Shown in pieces: positions 50,002 through 63,248 of a stretch of DNA of 64,000 bases (its first letter is position 1; the number at the start of each line of letters is the position of its first letter). A program made the position numbers and the translations under genes. This DNA is from Gluconacetobacter diazotrophicus PA1 5 (GTDB lineage Bacteria > Pseudomonadota > Alphaproteobacteria > Acetobacterales > Acetobacteraceae): NCBI RefSeq assembly GCF_000067045.1, contig NC_010125.1, forward strand, positions 3,078,001-3,142,000, read 5' to 3'. The notes beneath the pieces are model-generated. The model did no database searches and was not told the origin of the DNA. It worked only from the letters and a program-made list of their open reading frames with translations.

Positions 50002-50016
50002 TGCCGTCTCTCCCGC

Positions 50017-50676
50017 TCAACCCTGGTCCGACCGGCTGTCCGCCGGACTGTCCGTCAGCGTCTTGCGCCCCCCCGCGGGGGCGGCACCCATTCTATCGAT
50101 GGTCGGGCCCGGCTTCGGGCGATCGCCGCGCCGCAGCGCCTCGATCAGTTCGATCGTGCGCGGTCCGTCCAGATCCTCGTAGAAATCGTCATCCACCTGC
50201 AGGATCGGCGCGTTGGAACATCCCCCCAGGCATTCGACCTCGGTCAGGGTGAACAGTCCGTCGGCGCTGGACTGGCCGAAGGCGGAGATGCCGGTGGCCT
50301 TCTTGCAGGCCGCGACCACGTCGTCCGAACCGCGCAGCCAGCACGAGGTGGTGGTGCAGACCTGCAGGTGATAGCGGCCGATCGGCTTGGTGTTGAACAT
50401 CAGGTAGAAGGTCGCAACCTCGTAGACGCGGATCGGCGCGACCTCCAGCCGGCGGGCGATCTCGTCCATCGCCACCCGGGGCACCCAGGCGCTGCCGGTG
50501 ACGCGGCCCATCTGCTTCTGCGCGACATAGAGCAGCGGCAGCGTGCCGCTGGCTTTGCGCTCGGGCGGGTACTTGACCAGGATCGTGGCGATCTCGGCCT
50601 CGCTCTCGGCATCGAAGGCGAAGGAGGAAGGCTGCTCGATCTGGTCAATGGGGGAGTGAGCGGACATCTCTTTCAC
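50017..50676 (-). CDS. nuoE: NADH-quinone oxidoreductase subunit E
   Basis: A 219-residue thioredoxin-like subunit with the [2Fe-2S] cluster N1a. Ligands are in [15 protein letters not shown] and [20 protein letters not shown]. The N-terminal helix region ([20 protein letters not shown]) is normal. Its C-terminal about 50 residues form a hydrophilic extension. Its ATG overlaps the nuoD stop by 4 bases. Confidence 0.96.
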   Translation of the reverse strand: MKEMSAHSPIDQIEQPSSFAFDAESEAEIATILVKYPPERKASGTLPLLYVAQKQMGRVTGSAWVPRVAMDEIARRLEVAPIRVYEVATFYLMFNTKPIGRYHLQVCTTTSCWLRGSDDVVAACKKATGISAFGQSSADGLFTLTEVECLGGCSNAPILQVDDDFYEDLDGPRTIELIEALRRGDRPKPGPTIDRMGAAPAGGRKTLTDSPADSRSDQG

Positions 50677-51923
50677 CTGTCAATCTCGCCGAACACCAGG
50701 TCCAGCGACCCGATGATCGCCACCGCGTCGGCCAGCATGTGGCGGCGCGACATCTCGTCGATGGCCTGCAGATGGGCGAAGCCGGTCGGCCGGATCTTGC
50801 ACCGGTAGGGCCGGTTGCTGCCATCCGCGACCAGATAGACCCCGAATTCGCCCTTGGGGCTTTCGACCGCCGTATAGGTTGCCCCCGGCGGGACGTGGTA
50901 CCCTTCCGTGAACAGCTTGAAATGATGGATCAGGGCTTCCATCGACCGCTTCATCTCGCGCCGGGGCGGCGGCGTGATCTTGTGGTCCTGGATCTTGATC
51001 GGGCCGGGCTTCATCTGGGCCAGGCACTGTTCGACGATCCGCACGCTCTCGCGCATTTCCGCGACGCGGATCAGGTAGCGGTCGTAGCAATCGCCCTGGC
51101 GCGCGACGGGGATGTTGAACTCGACCTTGTCGTAATTGTCATAAGGCTGGGCGCGGCGCAGGTCCCACGGCACGCCCGAGGCGCGCAGGCACGGACCGCT
51201 GAAGCCCCAGGCCAGCGCCTGCTCGGTCGTGAAGATGCCGATCCCGACCGTGCGCTGCTTCCAGATCCGGTTGTTGGTCAGAAGCGATTCCAGATCGTCG
51301 ATCCAGGCCGGGAACTGGCGCGCCCATTCGGCGATCCGATCCTCCAGCCCCGCCGGAAGGTCACGCGAGACCCCGCCGGGACGGAAGTAATTGGCATGGA
51401 ACCGGGCGCCCGACGCGGCCTCGTAGAACTCGATCAGCTTTTCGCGTTCCTCGTAGCCCCACAGCGCCGGGGTCACCGCGCCGCAATCGAGCCCGAGCGC
51501 CGTCAGGTTCAGGATATGGTTCAGGATCCGGGTGATTTCCGCGAACATCACGCGAATCCATTTCGCGCGATCGGGAATGTCGATCCCCAGCAGCTTTTCG
51601 GTCGCCAGCGCGAAAGCCTGCTCCTCGCACATCGGCGAGACGTAATCGAGCCGGTCGAAATACGGCAGGGCCTTGGGATAGGTCTTGTATTCGATCAGCT
51701 TTTCGGTGCCGCGATGCAGCAGGCCGATATGCGGAATGGCGCGGGCGACGACCTCGCCCTCCATTTCCAGGACCAGGCGCAGCACACCATGGGCGGACGG
51801 ATGCTGCGGGCCGAAATTCAGGGCGTGGGAATCGATTTCCACCGTGTGGGTCGCGGCCGCCGCGGCCTCGCCACCGGGCAGCAGGGATTCCGGAATATCC
51901 TCATGAAGGACAATGTCGCTCAT
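50673..51923 (-). CDS. nuoD: NADH-quinone oxidoreductase subunit D
   Basis: A 416-residue subunit related to NiFe hydrogenase large subunits that lines the quinone pocket. The start is [38 protein letters not shown] is the signature with the quinone-site His; [20 protein letters not shown] and the C-terminal [11 protein letters not shown] are standard. nuoC is a separate gene, not fused as in E. coli. Confidence 0.97.
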   Translation of the reverse strand: MSDIVLHEDIPESLLPGGEAAAAATHTVEIDSHALNFGPQHPSAHGVLRLVLEMEGEVVARAIPHIGLLHRGTEKLIEYKTYPKALPYFDRLDYVSPMCEEQAFALATEKLLGIDIPDRAKWIRVMFAEITRILNHILNLTALGLDCGAVTPALWGYEEREKLIEFYEAASGARFHANYFRPGGVSRDLPAGLEDRIAEWARQFPAWIDDLESLLTNNRIWKQRTVGIGIFTTEQALAWGFSGPCLRASGVPWDLRRAQPYDNYDKVEFNIPVARQGDCYDRYLIRVAEMRESVRIVEQCLAQMKPGPIKIQDHKITPPPRREMKRSMEALIHHFKLFTEGYHVPPGATYTAVESPKGEFGVYLVADGSNRPYRCKIRPTGFAHLQAIDEMSRRHMLADAVAIIGSLDLVFGEIDR

Positions 51924-51960
51924 CGTCCGCCTCCCCTCACCTTGCGCATGCATGTCCCGG

Positions 51961-52626
51961 TCATCGCGGCAGCTTCAGCCCCTGGCGGGTTTCATGCGCC
52001 TTCTCGTCGCCCGGCAGGGTCAGGATACCTTCCCAGGGCGATTCGAAATCGAAATTGCGGAAATCCTGCGTCAGTTTGACCGGCTCGTAGACCACCTCGC
52101 GCCGGTCTTCGTCGTACCGCACCTCGACATAGCCGGTCAGCGGGAAATCCTTGCGCAGCGGATGCCCTTCGAAACCGTAATCGGTCAGGATACGGCGCAG
52201 GTCCGGCTGGCCCGAGAACAGGACCCCGAACAGGTCGTAGCATTCGCGTTCCCACCACGTCGCCGCGGGCCACAGATGATGGACGGACGGCACCGGATTC
52301 GTCTCGTCGGTCGTGACGATGACCCGAATCCGATGGTTCAGCGTCACCGACAGCAGGTTGTAGACGACGTCGAAACGCTCGGTCCGCGCCGGATAATCCA
52401 CCCCGCACAGATCCATGAGCTGCTCGCACGCATAGCGTGGATCGTCGCGCAGCATGCCCATCAGCGCGATCAGGTTGTCGCGTCCGGTGCGCACGACCAG
52501 CTCGCCCCCTTCGATCGCCGCGGACTGGATGCCCGGCACCGAGGTGGAGAGTGCGAACGCCAGGGACCCCAGGGCCCCGAATGCCCGGGTCGTCCGGGCC
52601 ATCAGATCCGTTCCGGTGTCAGCCAC
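51961..52626 (-). CDS. nuoC: NADH-quinone oxidoreductase subunit C
   Basis: A 221-residue peripheral subunit (30-kDa type). [40 protein letters not shown] and [20 protein letters not shown] are the family signature. It overlaps the end of nuoB by 8 bases and precedes nuoD by 37 bases. Confidence 0.96.
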   Translation of the reverse strand: MADTGTDLMARTTRAFGALGSLAFALSTSVPGIQSAAIEGGELVVRTGRDNLIALMGMLRDDPRYACEQLMDLCGVDYPARTERFDVVYNLLSVTLNHRIRVIVTTDETNPVPSVHHLWPAATWWERECYDLFGVLFSGQPDLRRILTDYGFEGHPLRKDFPLTGYVEVRYDEDRREVVYEPVKLTQDFRNFDFESPWEGILTLPGDEKAHETRQGLKLPR

Positions 52627-53194
52627 GGAGAATCGTCCCTGTCCTGCGAATTTTCTTCTGCAGTTGAAAGATGCCGTAGATCAGGGCCTCGGCCGTCGGC
52701 GGGCAGCCGGGGACGTAGACGTCCACCGGCACGATCCGGTCGCAGCCGCGCACCACGGAATAGGAATAATGGTAGTATCCCCCGCCATTGGCGCAGGAGC
52801 CCATCGAGATGACCCAGCGGGGCTCGGCCATCTGGTCATAGACCCGGCGCAGGGCCGGCGCCATCTTGTTGGTCAGGGTGCCCGCCACGATCATCACGTC
52901 CGACTGGCGCGGCGACCCGCGGGGGATGATGCCCATCCGGTCCAGGTCGTAGCGCGGCATGTAGGCGTGGATCATTTCAACGGCGCAGCAGGCCAGACCG
53001 AAGGACATCGGCCACAGGCTGCCGGTTCGGCCCCAGTTCACCAGCTTGTCCAGGCTGGCGACGACGAAGCCCTTCTCGGTGATTTCGCCGGTGATGCCCT
53101 TGATGACGGCATCCTGCTCCGGCCCCGGAGGCAGCATCTCCCTGTTCCAGGCGATGGCGTCCTGGCCCTCGCCCGTCGCGTTCGCGGCACTCAT
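52619..53194 (-). CDS. nuoB: NADH-quinone oxidoreductase subunit B
   Basis: A 191-residue subunit carrying terminal cluster N2, which reduces quinone. The tandem-cysteine motif [13 protein letters not shown] and the other ligands in [17 protein letters not shown] and [14 protein letters not shown] are intact. Length is normal. It follows nuoA by 22 bases. Confidence 0.97.
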   Translation of the reverse strand: MSAANATGEGQDAIAWNREMLPPGPEQDAVIKGITGEITEKGFVVASLDKLVNWGRTGSLWPMSFGLACCAVEMIHAYMPRYDLDRMGIIPRGSPRQSDVMIVAGTLTNKMAPALRRVYDQMAEPRWVISMGSCANGGGYYHYSYSVVRGCDRIVPVDVYVPGCPPTAEALIYGIFQLQKKIRRTGTILRG

Positions 53195-53216
53195 GCCCGT
53201 GTCTCCTTGCCGTACA

Positions 53217-53582
53217 TCAATCCCAGTCCAGCGCGCCCTTGCACCATTCGTAAATGAACCCGACCGTCAGGATGCCCAGGAAACCCATCATCGACAGGAA
53301 ACCGAACAGGCCGATCCGCGACAGGCTGACCGCCCAGGGAAAGAGAAAGGCGACCTCGAGATCGAAGATGATGAACAGGATCGCCACGAGGTAGAATCGC
53401 ACATCGAAGCGATGCCGCGCGTCATCGAACGCATCGAACCCGCATTCGTAGGCCGATACCTTTTCGGCATACGGCTTCTGATGGCCGAACAGAAGGCAGC
53501 TTCCCAGCATGGCGCCGGCGATGACGACGGCCAGCACGCCGAAGATGAGGACCGGAAAGTAATCCGCGAGGACGGACTGCAT
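53217..53582 (-). CDS. nuoA: NADH-quinone oxidoreductase subunit A
   Basis: A 121-residue membrane protein with three helices. The start is [38 protein letters not shown] is the conserved loop with its cysteine and acidic residues. It is the first gene of the nuo operon. The promoter should lie between this start and the tRNA terminator at 53724. Confidence 0.96.
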   Translation of the reverse strand: MQSVLADYFPVLIFGVLAVVIAGAMLGSCLLFGHQKPYAEKVSAYECGFDAFDDARHRFDVRFYLVAILFIIFDLEVAFLFPWAVSLSRIGLFGFLSMMGFLGILTVGFIYEWCKGALDWD

Positions 53583-53723
53583 GTTGCTTCCCCTGACTGG
53601 TGGCACGCCGTTCCGACGTCATGACGAAAACAGGGCTTCGACATGGCCGACAGGTTAGACCCAACATCCGGATGCGACCAGTGTGCGATGCACCATGGAA
53701 TGGTGAACATTCCCGTGATGATG

Positions 53724-53748
53724 AAAAAACGCGCGTATCCGCGCGTTT
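53724..53748 (-). terminator. Rho-independent terminator of the tRNA-Val/tRNA-Asp transcript
   Basis: A nine-base perfect stem (AAACGCGCG/CGCGCGTTT, loop TATC) is followed on the minus strand by a run of T residues (positions 53724-53729, partly in the stem). It lies about 115 bases past tRNA-Asp and 140 bases ahead of nuoA, so it separates the two transcripts. Confidence 0.75.
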
Positions 53749-53861
53749 ACCACGATTTACTTGCGTGGCAATCAAATTCCGCATCAGATTTTTTCATGAA
53801 TATTGGAGCGGGCAAGAAATGATCCGTTGGGCGCCGGTCGGCATCTTCAACGATGCGACCC

Positions 53862-53938
<77 letters not shown>

Positions 53939-54032
53939 GAAGGCGTGAGCCGGTGTTTAGCCATCCCCCCGGGACGCGTCAACCGACGAGCAGGATTTTT
54001 GTTCGAACTATCCGAGGTATGGGACCCCGGCA

Positions 54033-54107
54033 TGGTGGGCGATGACGGGATCGAACCGCCGACCCTCTCGGTGTAAACGAGACGCTCTACCGCTGAGCTA
54101 ATCGCCC
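54033..54107 (-). tRNA. tRNA-Val (anticodon TAC)
   Basis: A 75-nt cloverleaf with encoded CCA. The acceptor stem GGGCGAT pairs with ATCGCCC, the D arm is TAGCTCAGCGGTAGAGC, the anticodon loop TTTACAC sits on a TCTCG/CGAGA stem, and the T arm is GGCGGTTCGATCCCGTC. It follows the HU terminator closely. Confidence 0.96.
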
Positions 54108-54116
54108 CAAAGACGG

Positions 54117-54164
54117 AAAAAAATAAAAGGGGCCACGGCACGACGCGCGGCCGGCCAGGCCCCT
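54117..54164 (-). terminator. Rho-independent terminator of the HU gene
   Basis: The stem AGGGGCC/GGCCCCT (arms 54128-54134 and 54158-54164) encloses a GC-rich loop that can fold further. On the minus strand it is followed by TTTATTTTTTT. It starts 19 bases past the HU stop and lies just before tRNA-Val. Confidence 0.8.
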
Positions 54165-54182
54165 GCCAAAGTCAGCGCGTGA

Positions 54183-54467
54183 TCAGCTCACGGCCTCCTT
54201 CAGGTTCTTGCCCGGCTTGAAACGAACCGAGGTGGACGCCGGAATGTCGATTTCCTCGCCCGTACGGGGGTTGCGACCCTTGGCTGCCTTGCGCGTCGCC
54301 GTCACGAACGTGCCGAAACCCACCAGACGCACTTCCTGCTTCTTCGACAGGGCCTTCTCGATAGCGCTGAACACGGCATCGACCACTTCTCCGGCCTTTG
54401 CCTTCGGCAGATCAGCGTCGTCGGCCACGGCGGCGACGAGTTCCTGCTTGTTGAGTGGCTTCTCCAT
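54183..54467 (-). CDS. hup: DNA-binding protein HU
   Basis: A 94-residue nucleoid protein of the HU/IHF family. The start is MEKPLNKQELVAAVADDA. VRLVGFGTFVTATRKAAKGR then NPRTGEEIDIPAS is the DNA-binding beta-arm signature with its tip proline, and VRFKPGKNLKEAV closes the protein. Position downstream of lon is common in proteobacteria. It should bind DNA as a dimer with little sequence specificity. Confidence 0.96.
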   Translation of the reverse strand: MEKPLNKQELVAAVADDADLPKAKAGEVVDAVFSAIEKALSKKQEVRLVGFGTFVTATRKAAKGRNPRTGEEIDIPASTSVRFKPGKNLKEAVS

Positions 54468-54628
54468 TTTACGCCTTTCTTTCACTGCGCGCGCGCCAGG
54501 ACCGATATGATTGCCTACGCCGCATTGGGCCGCACTATGCAGCCGTTTTTCGCGGCGTCAACCGACCAGCCCGCCCGGTCCGGCGGAAAACCCGGCCAAA
54601 TCGGAGGGCTGGTGCGTTTTTGACACAT

Positions 54629-57142
<2,514 letters not shown>

Positions 57143-57287
57143 ATCGTGTGACCTCCTGAAGGACGATCCCGGGCGGGCATCCAGACGCGGCCTGCACCAC
57201 CCGGCGTGTCGCTGACGCGATCACCTGAGAGATATGTCGTCATTCGGGACCGCCACGGCAAGACCCCCGAATGACGGGGAAGGAACA

Positions 57288-57323
57288 GGCGAACCGGACC
57301 AGGCGGGCAGAGCCCGGTTCGCC
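57288..57323 (-). terminator. Candidate terminator hairpin after clpX
   Basis: Arms GGCGAACCGG (57288-57297) and CCGGTTCGCC (57314-57323) are perfectly complementary, with a 16-base loop. The bases that follow on the minus strand are mixed C and T. It lies about 47 bases past the clpX stop and ahead of the lon promoter, so a terminator is plausible but not certain. Confidence 0.5.
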
Positions 57324-57369
57324 GTGTGGAACGGGATGACCTTGCCGGGGCACCCCTGGAAAGCGGAAA

Positions 57370-58629
<1,260 letters not shown>

Positions 58630-58768
58630 AACCGCTCCTACCCCCGGGATGCCGGGCCGCGTGGCGCCCGGACCGGGGTCGAAAATCCTGACTCACGACA
58701 GGGTTTCATCAACCCTGCCCAAGCCCGCGGGCGCCGCCAAGCTAAAAAAGCGTGCCCGCCCCCGCCCC

Positions 58769-59407
58769 TCAGCTCTTGGCCGATGCCGGAGCCGCGTGAT
58801 TGCGTACCACTTCGTCCACGATGCCAAAGGCCTGGGCCTCTTCGGCCGACATGTAGCTGTCGCGTTCCAGCCTGCGCTCGATATCCTCGAGCGTCTGGCC
58901 GGTATGGGTCTCGTAGATCTCGTTCAGGCGCTGGCGGATCGTCAGGATCTCGCGCGCCTGGATTTCGATGTCGCTGGCCTGCCCCTGCGCGCCGCCCGAG
59001 GGCTGATGCACCATGACCCGTGCGTTCGGCAGGGCGAAGCGCCGCCCCTTCTCGCCGCCGGCCAGCAGCAGCGAGCCCATGGATGCCGCCTGGCCGATGC
59101 ACACGGTGCTGACCGGGCTGCGAATGTACTGCATCGTGTCGTAGATCGCGAGTCCGGCCGACACGACGCCGCCCGGGCTGTTGATGTAGAACGAGATTTC
59201 CTTGGTCGGATTCACGCTCTCCAGATACAGGAGCTGCGCCGACACCACGGCGGCCACCTGATCGTAGACCGGCCCGGTCAGGAAGATGATCCGTTCCTGC
59301 AGCAGGCGGGAATAGATGTCGAAGGCCCGTTCCCCGCGCGAGGTCTGCTCGACCACCATGGGCACTAGGGCGCTGCTGAAAATCTCCACGGGATCCCGAT
59401 CCCTCAT
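58769..59407 (-). CDS. clpP: ATP-dependent Clp protease proteolytic subunit
   Basis: A 212-residue serine protease with the catalytic triad Ser-109 ([15 protein letters not shown]), His-134 ([20 protein letters not shown]) and Asp-183 ([11 protein letters not shown]). The N-terminal stretch [20 protein letters not shown] is normal and includes the self-cleaved propeptide region. It forms two heptamer rings capped by ClpX, encoded next. Confidence 0.97.
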   Translation of the reverse strand: MRDRDPVEIFSSALVPMVVEQTSRGERAFDIYSRLLQERIIFLTGPVYDQVAAVVSAQLLYLESVNPTKEISFYINSPGGVVSAGLAIYDTMQYIRSPVSTVCIGQAASMGSLLLAGGEKGRRFALPNARVMVHQPSGGAQGQASDIEIQAREILTIRQRLNEIYETHTGQTLEDIERRLERDSYMSAEEAQAFGIVDEVVRNHAAPASAKS

Positions 59408-59596
59408 AGTATCATTCCCGTTCCTGAAACGCGAAGACCCGACGCACCGCCTGGGAACGGCGCCATGGGCGCCGGTCGAAGCCGGTGGCCGGGTCGTTCC
59501 CCGGTTATTCTGGATAAGATAGAGATAAACCGTGCGGATACCACCCCGCCGCCATCATTTCATGGCGATAAATCCGGCGAAGGGCGGTCCTCCGCG

Positions 59597-59619
59597 CCCG
59601 GCGCGCGCTGCGCGCCGGG
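59597..59619 (-). terminator. Candidate terminator hairpin after tig
   Basis: A ten-base GC stem with a three-base loop at 59597-59619 is enclosed by a second complementary pair (GGTCCT at 59586 and AGGACC at 59631). It lies 25 bases past the tig stop. No T run follows on the minus strand, so it may be a structural 3' end and not an intrinsic terminator. Confidence 0.4.
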
Positions 59620-59644
59620 GCGTTCCATCCAGGACCCGCGCCGC

Positions 59645-60982
59645 TCAGAGGTCGGCGGGCGGGATCTCGGCCAGTTCCTCGGGGGTGACGTCCTTGTCCT
59701 CGACCGTCGCCAGCTCGATCACATAGTCGACAACCTTGTTCTCGAAGATCGGGCCACGGAGGCTCTCGGCGGCCTGCGGGTTCTTGCGGAAGAACTCGAA
59801 CACCTGCTGTTCCTGGCCGGGATAGCGCATGGCCTCGGCCCGGATGGCCTGCAGCATCTCGTCCTGCGAGACGGTGATGGCGTTGGCGCGGCCGATCTCG
59901 GCCAGCAGCAGGCCCAGCTTCACCCGCCGTTCCGCGATCTTGCGGTAGTCGGCGCGCAGGGTGTCCTCGTCCTTTTCCTTGTCTTCCTCGTCCAGCTCGC
60001 CGGCCTTCCGGTCGGCTTCGACGCGCTGCCAGATCTGCGCGAACTCGGCCTCGACCATGCCCTGCGGGGCCTCGAAGTCGGTCTTCTCGGCCAGGGCGTC
60101 CAGCAGCTCGCGCTTGATGCGCAGGCGCGACAGCTGCTCGTATTCCTGCTCGACCTGCCTGGTGATCAGTTCGCGGACCTGTTCCAGCCCCTCGAATCCG
60201 ATCTTCTTCGCCATCTCGTCGTCGATCTCGACATCGACCGGGCGCTTCAGCGCCTTGGCGGTGATGTCGAAGGTCGCTTCCTTGCCCGCCAGGTTCTCGG
60301 CCGAGTAATCCGCCGGGAAGGTCACGGTGATGACCTTCTCCTCACCCGGGGACATGCCTTCGATCTGCTCGGCGAATCCGGGGATGAAGCCCGCGCCGCC
60401 GAGTTCGACATTGACGTCCTGGGCGGTGCCGCCCTCGAACGCCACGCCATCGACCTTGCCGACGAAATCCACGACCACGACGTCGCCCTGCGCGGCCGGA
60501 CGGACGTCCTCGATCGTCTCGAAATCGCGCTGGCGGCTGGCGATGTCCTTCAGCGCCTTGTCGATCGTCTCGGCGTCCGGGGTGGCCTTCAGGCGGGTCA
60601 GCGACAGGGTGGACAGGTCGGGCTGCGCGATGTCCGGCAGCAGTTCGACCTCGACCTTGAATTCCAGGTCGGCCTTGCCGCCCGGCTCGGCACCCGCCAC
60701 CAGGTCGACGCGCGGCTGCATCGCCGGACGCAGGCCACGCTCGTCCATCAGCGCGCGCGTGGCGTCGCTGACCGCCTGTTCCAGCACCTCGCCCTGCACG
60801 GCGTCGCCGTAGCGCTGCTTGACGATGCTCAGGGGCACCTTGCCGGGACGGAAGCCCGGCAGGTTCATGGACTGCCCCAGTTCCTTCAGGCGGGCGGTCC
60901 GCTTGCTCTCCAGTTCGCCGGCGGGCACCGTGACGGTAAATCCGCGCTTCAGGCCGGCGGAAAGCGTTTCAGTAACCTGCAT
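59645..60982 (-). CDS. tig: Trigger factor (ribosome-associated chaperone)
   Basis: A 445-residue chaperone/prolyl isomerase. The start is MQVTETLSAGLKRGFTVTV. The ribosome-binding signature is MNLPGFRPGKVPLSIVKQRY, the FKBP-type domain includes VVVDFVGKVDGVAFEGGTA and GFIPGFAEQIEGMSPGEEK, and a helical C-terminal arm domain follows, ending in an acidic tail. It folds nascent chains at the ribosome exit. The usual tig-clpP-clpX-lon order is kept. Confidence 0.96.
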   Translation of the reverse strand: MQVTETLSAGLKRGFTVTVPAGELESKRTARLKELGQSMNLPGFRPGKVPLSIVKQRYGDAVQGEVLEQAVSDATRALMDERGLRPAMQPRVDLVAGAEPGGKADLEFKVEVELLPDIAQPDLSTLSLTRLKATPDAETIDKALKDIASRQRDFETIEDVRPAAQGDVVVVDFVGKVDGVAFEGGTAQDVNVELGGAGFIPGFAEQIEGMSPGEEKVITVTFPADYSAENLAGKEATFDITAKALKRPVDVEIDDEMAKKIGFEGLEQVRELITRQVEQEYEQLSRLRIKRELLDALAEKTDFEAPQGMVEAEFAQIWQRVEADRKAGELDEEDKEKDEDTLRADYRKIAERRVKLGLLLAEIGRANAITVSQDEMLQAIRAEAMRYPGQEQQVFEFFRKNPQAAESLRGPIFENKVVDYVIELATVEDKDVTPEELAEIPPADL

Positions 60983-61063
60983 CTGCCAGGCCATCCTCTC
61001 GGTCAGAACTTCATAGAACGCACGGGGCCCTTCGGGCCGGCATCCGCGCGCGACTGGCCGGGC

Positions 61064-61148
<85 letters not shown>

Positions 61149-61178
61149 AACGACGCCCGGTCTTCCAAGGGCGCGGCT

Positions 61179-62657
61179 TTAGCGCACGAGACCCGATCCG
61201 GCAAGCCGACAATGCCGATAGGCCGGGCGCCGCGCGCCCAGTTCCACCGCCCGCGCCCGCGCGGCGCCCAGATGCTGGTCGAACTGTTCGGCCAGCGGCC
61301 AGGGGCCGGCCCGCATCCCGGCTTCGCCATGCATCCACACCCCGGCGCAGGCGGCCGGCCACGGCTCCATCCCCGCCGCCAGCAATGCCGCGATCACCCC
61401 GGTCAACGTGTCGCCCGACCCGGCGGTGGCCAGCGCCGAGGACGCGTGGGCATTGATCGCGACCCGCCCGTCCGGCGCGGCGACCACGGTATCGGGGCCC
61501 TTCAGCACCACCACCGCGCCGGTTCGCGCGGCGGCGGCGCGCGCGGCCGCCGGCCTGTCGTCGCCGGGATGGCCGAACACGCGGGCGAATTCCCCGGCAT
61601 GCGGGGTGATCACCGCCACCCCCCGCAGCCGGTCCGGCTGGTCCGCCGCCACGGCAAAGGCCCCGGCATCGGCCAGCACCGTGCGCCCCGCCCCGACCAG
61701 GATCGGCAATGTATGATCGACCTCGTCCACCGTCAGGCCGGGGCCGCAGACCCAGACCGCGCGGCGCCGGTCGGCCAGCAGGTCGGTCAGGTCGCCGCCA
61801 TCGACCACCAGCCCGGGTTCGCCCAGCCGGTACAGATCCGCTGCCGCCCCCGCCGCCAGACGCACCAGCCCCGCGCCCGCCGCCCGGGCCCCGGCGGCGG
61901 ACAGGCGGGCGGCGCCCGGCATCGTGGCGCCGCCGCAGATGCTGACGACGCCGCGCGCGTATTTGTGACTGTCCACCGCGTCGCCCGGCACCCGCCACAG
62001 CCCTGGCTCGTTCCGCCAGGTGCGGATGTCCACCGCGTCCCAGACCGTGTCGGGCATGCCGATATCCGCCACCACCAGCCGCCCCAGCCGCTCGCGCCCC
62101 GGCAGCAGCAGATGGCCCGGCTTGGCGCGCACGAACGTGACCGTCATTTCGGCGTGCGGGGCATAGCCCCGGACCGCGCCGGTGCCGCCGTCGATGCCGC
62201 TGGGCATGTCCACCGCGACCACGCGGCGGGCCGCCGCCAGCACCGATGCCAGGCCGGCATCGATATCGCGGCTGAGGCCGGCGCCGAACACCGCATCGAC
62301 CACGAGGTCGGCCCGCGCGGCCTCTTCCGCCGTGAAGGGTACGCGGGGGCCGCGCCAGTCGGCGGCGGCGGCGGCCGCGTCCCCGCCCGGACGGGGCGGC
62401 GCCAGGGCGGCGACCGCGACCGGCCAGCCGGCCTGGACCAGCCGGCGGGCGGCGACATAGCCGTCGCCGCCGTTATTCCCCGGGCCGCATAGGACCAGCA
62501 CCCGGCACGGCCTGACATGCCGCAGCACGGCCCGCGCCACGGCCCGGCCCGCGTTTTCCATCAGGTCGCGCACCGGCACGGTGCGGCTGGCGGCGCGGTC
62601 GATCAGCCCCATCTGCGTGGGATCGGGAAGAAGAAGCGACGTACAGGTACCATCCAT
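61179..62657 (-). CDS. nnr: Bifunctional NAD(P)H-hydrate repair enzyme
   Basis: A 492-residue fusion of an NAD(P)HX epimerase (N-terminal YjeF domain, GPGNNGGDGYVAARRLV and VDMPSGIDGGTGAV) and an ADP-dependent NAD(P)HX dehydratase (C-terminal ribokinase-like domain, VVLKGPDTVVAAPDGR and ATAGSGDTLTGVIAALLAAG). It repairs hydrated nicotinamide cofactors. The protein is very rich in Ala and Gly. It is followed 30 bases later by tRNA-Leu on the same strand. Confidence 0.94.
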   Translation of the reverse strand: MDGTCTSLLLPDPTQMGLIDRAASRTVPVRDLMENAGRAVARAVLRHVRPCRVLVLCGPGNNGGDGYVAARRLVQAGWPVAVAALAPPRPGGDAAAAAADWRGPRVPFTAEEAARADLVVDAVFGAGLSRDIDAGLASVLAAARRVVAVDMPSGIDGGTGAVRGYAPHAEMTVTFVRAKPGHLLLPGRERLGRLVVADIGMPDTVWDAVDIRTWRNEPGLWRVPGDAVDSHKYARGVVSICGGATMPGAARLSAAGARAAGAGLVRLAAGAAADLYRLGEPGLVVDGGDLTDLLADRRRAVWVCGPGLTVDEVDHTLPILVGAGRTVLADAGAFAVAADQPDRLRGVAVITPHAGEFARVFGHPGDDRPAAARAAAARTGAVVVLKGPDTVVAAPDGRVAINAHASSALATAGSGDTLTGVIAALLAAGMEPWPAACAGVWMHGEAGMRAGPWPLAEQFDQHLGAARARAVELGARRPAYRHCRLAGSGLVR

Positions 62658-62776
62658 CGCGCGATATCACTCCCGTTTGCTGCCGACTTGCGCGGCGGTC
62701 CGGAATTAGCGATCAAGCATACCATCGGCGTGCACGGCAGGTCACCCGAGCTATCCCCGATCTCAGCGGAGCAGAC

Positions 62777-63229
62777 ATGTCCCATTCGATCCTCTGGAGC
62801 CTCGTGCTCGCCATCCACCTGATCGGAATGACCGCCTGGGTCGGCGGCATGGTCTATGCCGTCTTCATCGTGCGGCCCAGCCTGGGACTGCTGGATGCGA
62901 CACAGCGCGCCTCGGTGCACCTGCAGACCCTGACCCGCTTCTTCCGCATCGTCTGGCACACGATGCCGACGGTTCTGGTCACCGGATGGCTGATGATCCT
63001 GCATGAGGGCGGCTTCGCCGCCGTGTCGTGGCAGGTGAACGCGATGCAGGTGCTGGGCCTGGCGATGGCGGCCCTGTTCGCCCGGATCTATTTCGGCCCG
63101 TTCCAGAAGGTCCGGCGCGCCATCCGCCCGCAACCCGCGACCTTCGACAGCATCCGGTCGCTGGTGATGATCAATATCGGAATGGGGTTCCTGACCATCC
63201 TGGCCGCCGCGATGGCGCGCGGGCTGTAG
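62777..63229 (+). CDS. CopD-like four-helix membrane protein
   Basis: A 150-residue integral membrane protein with four predicted helices (about residues 5-30, 55-75, 88-108, 125-148). HLIGMTAWVGGMVYAVFIVR near the N-terminus, with its His and Trp-Val-Gly-Gly, and the later TLTRFFRIVWHTMPTVLVTG resemble the CopD/YkoE-type family, which includes copper and haem-related proteins. Conserved His residues in helices 1 and 2 could bind metal or haem. It is divergent from nnr and converges on the glucoamylase-like gene. Function is not established. Confidence 0.6.
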   Translation: MSHSILWSLVLAIHLIGMTAWVGGMVYAVFIVRPSLGLLDATQRASVHLQTLTRFFRIVWHTMPTVLVTGWLMILHEGGFAAVSWQVNAMQVLGLAMAALFARIYFGPFQKVRRAIRPQPATFDSIRSLVMINIGMGFLTILAAAMARGL

Positions 63230-63248
63230 GCCCCGCGCGCCGCGCCCG

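Noticed and set aside
57143-57260. A heat-shock (sigma-32) promoter for lon
   Set aside because: CTTG and an AT-rich -10-like element are present at plausible spacing, but the match is too weak to list as a site.
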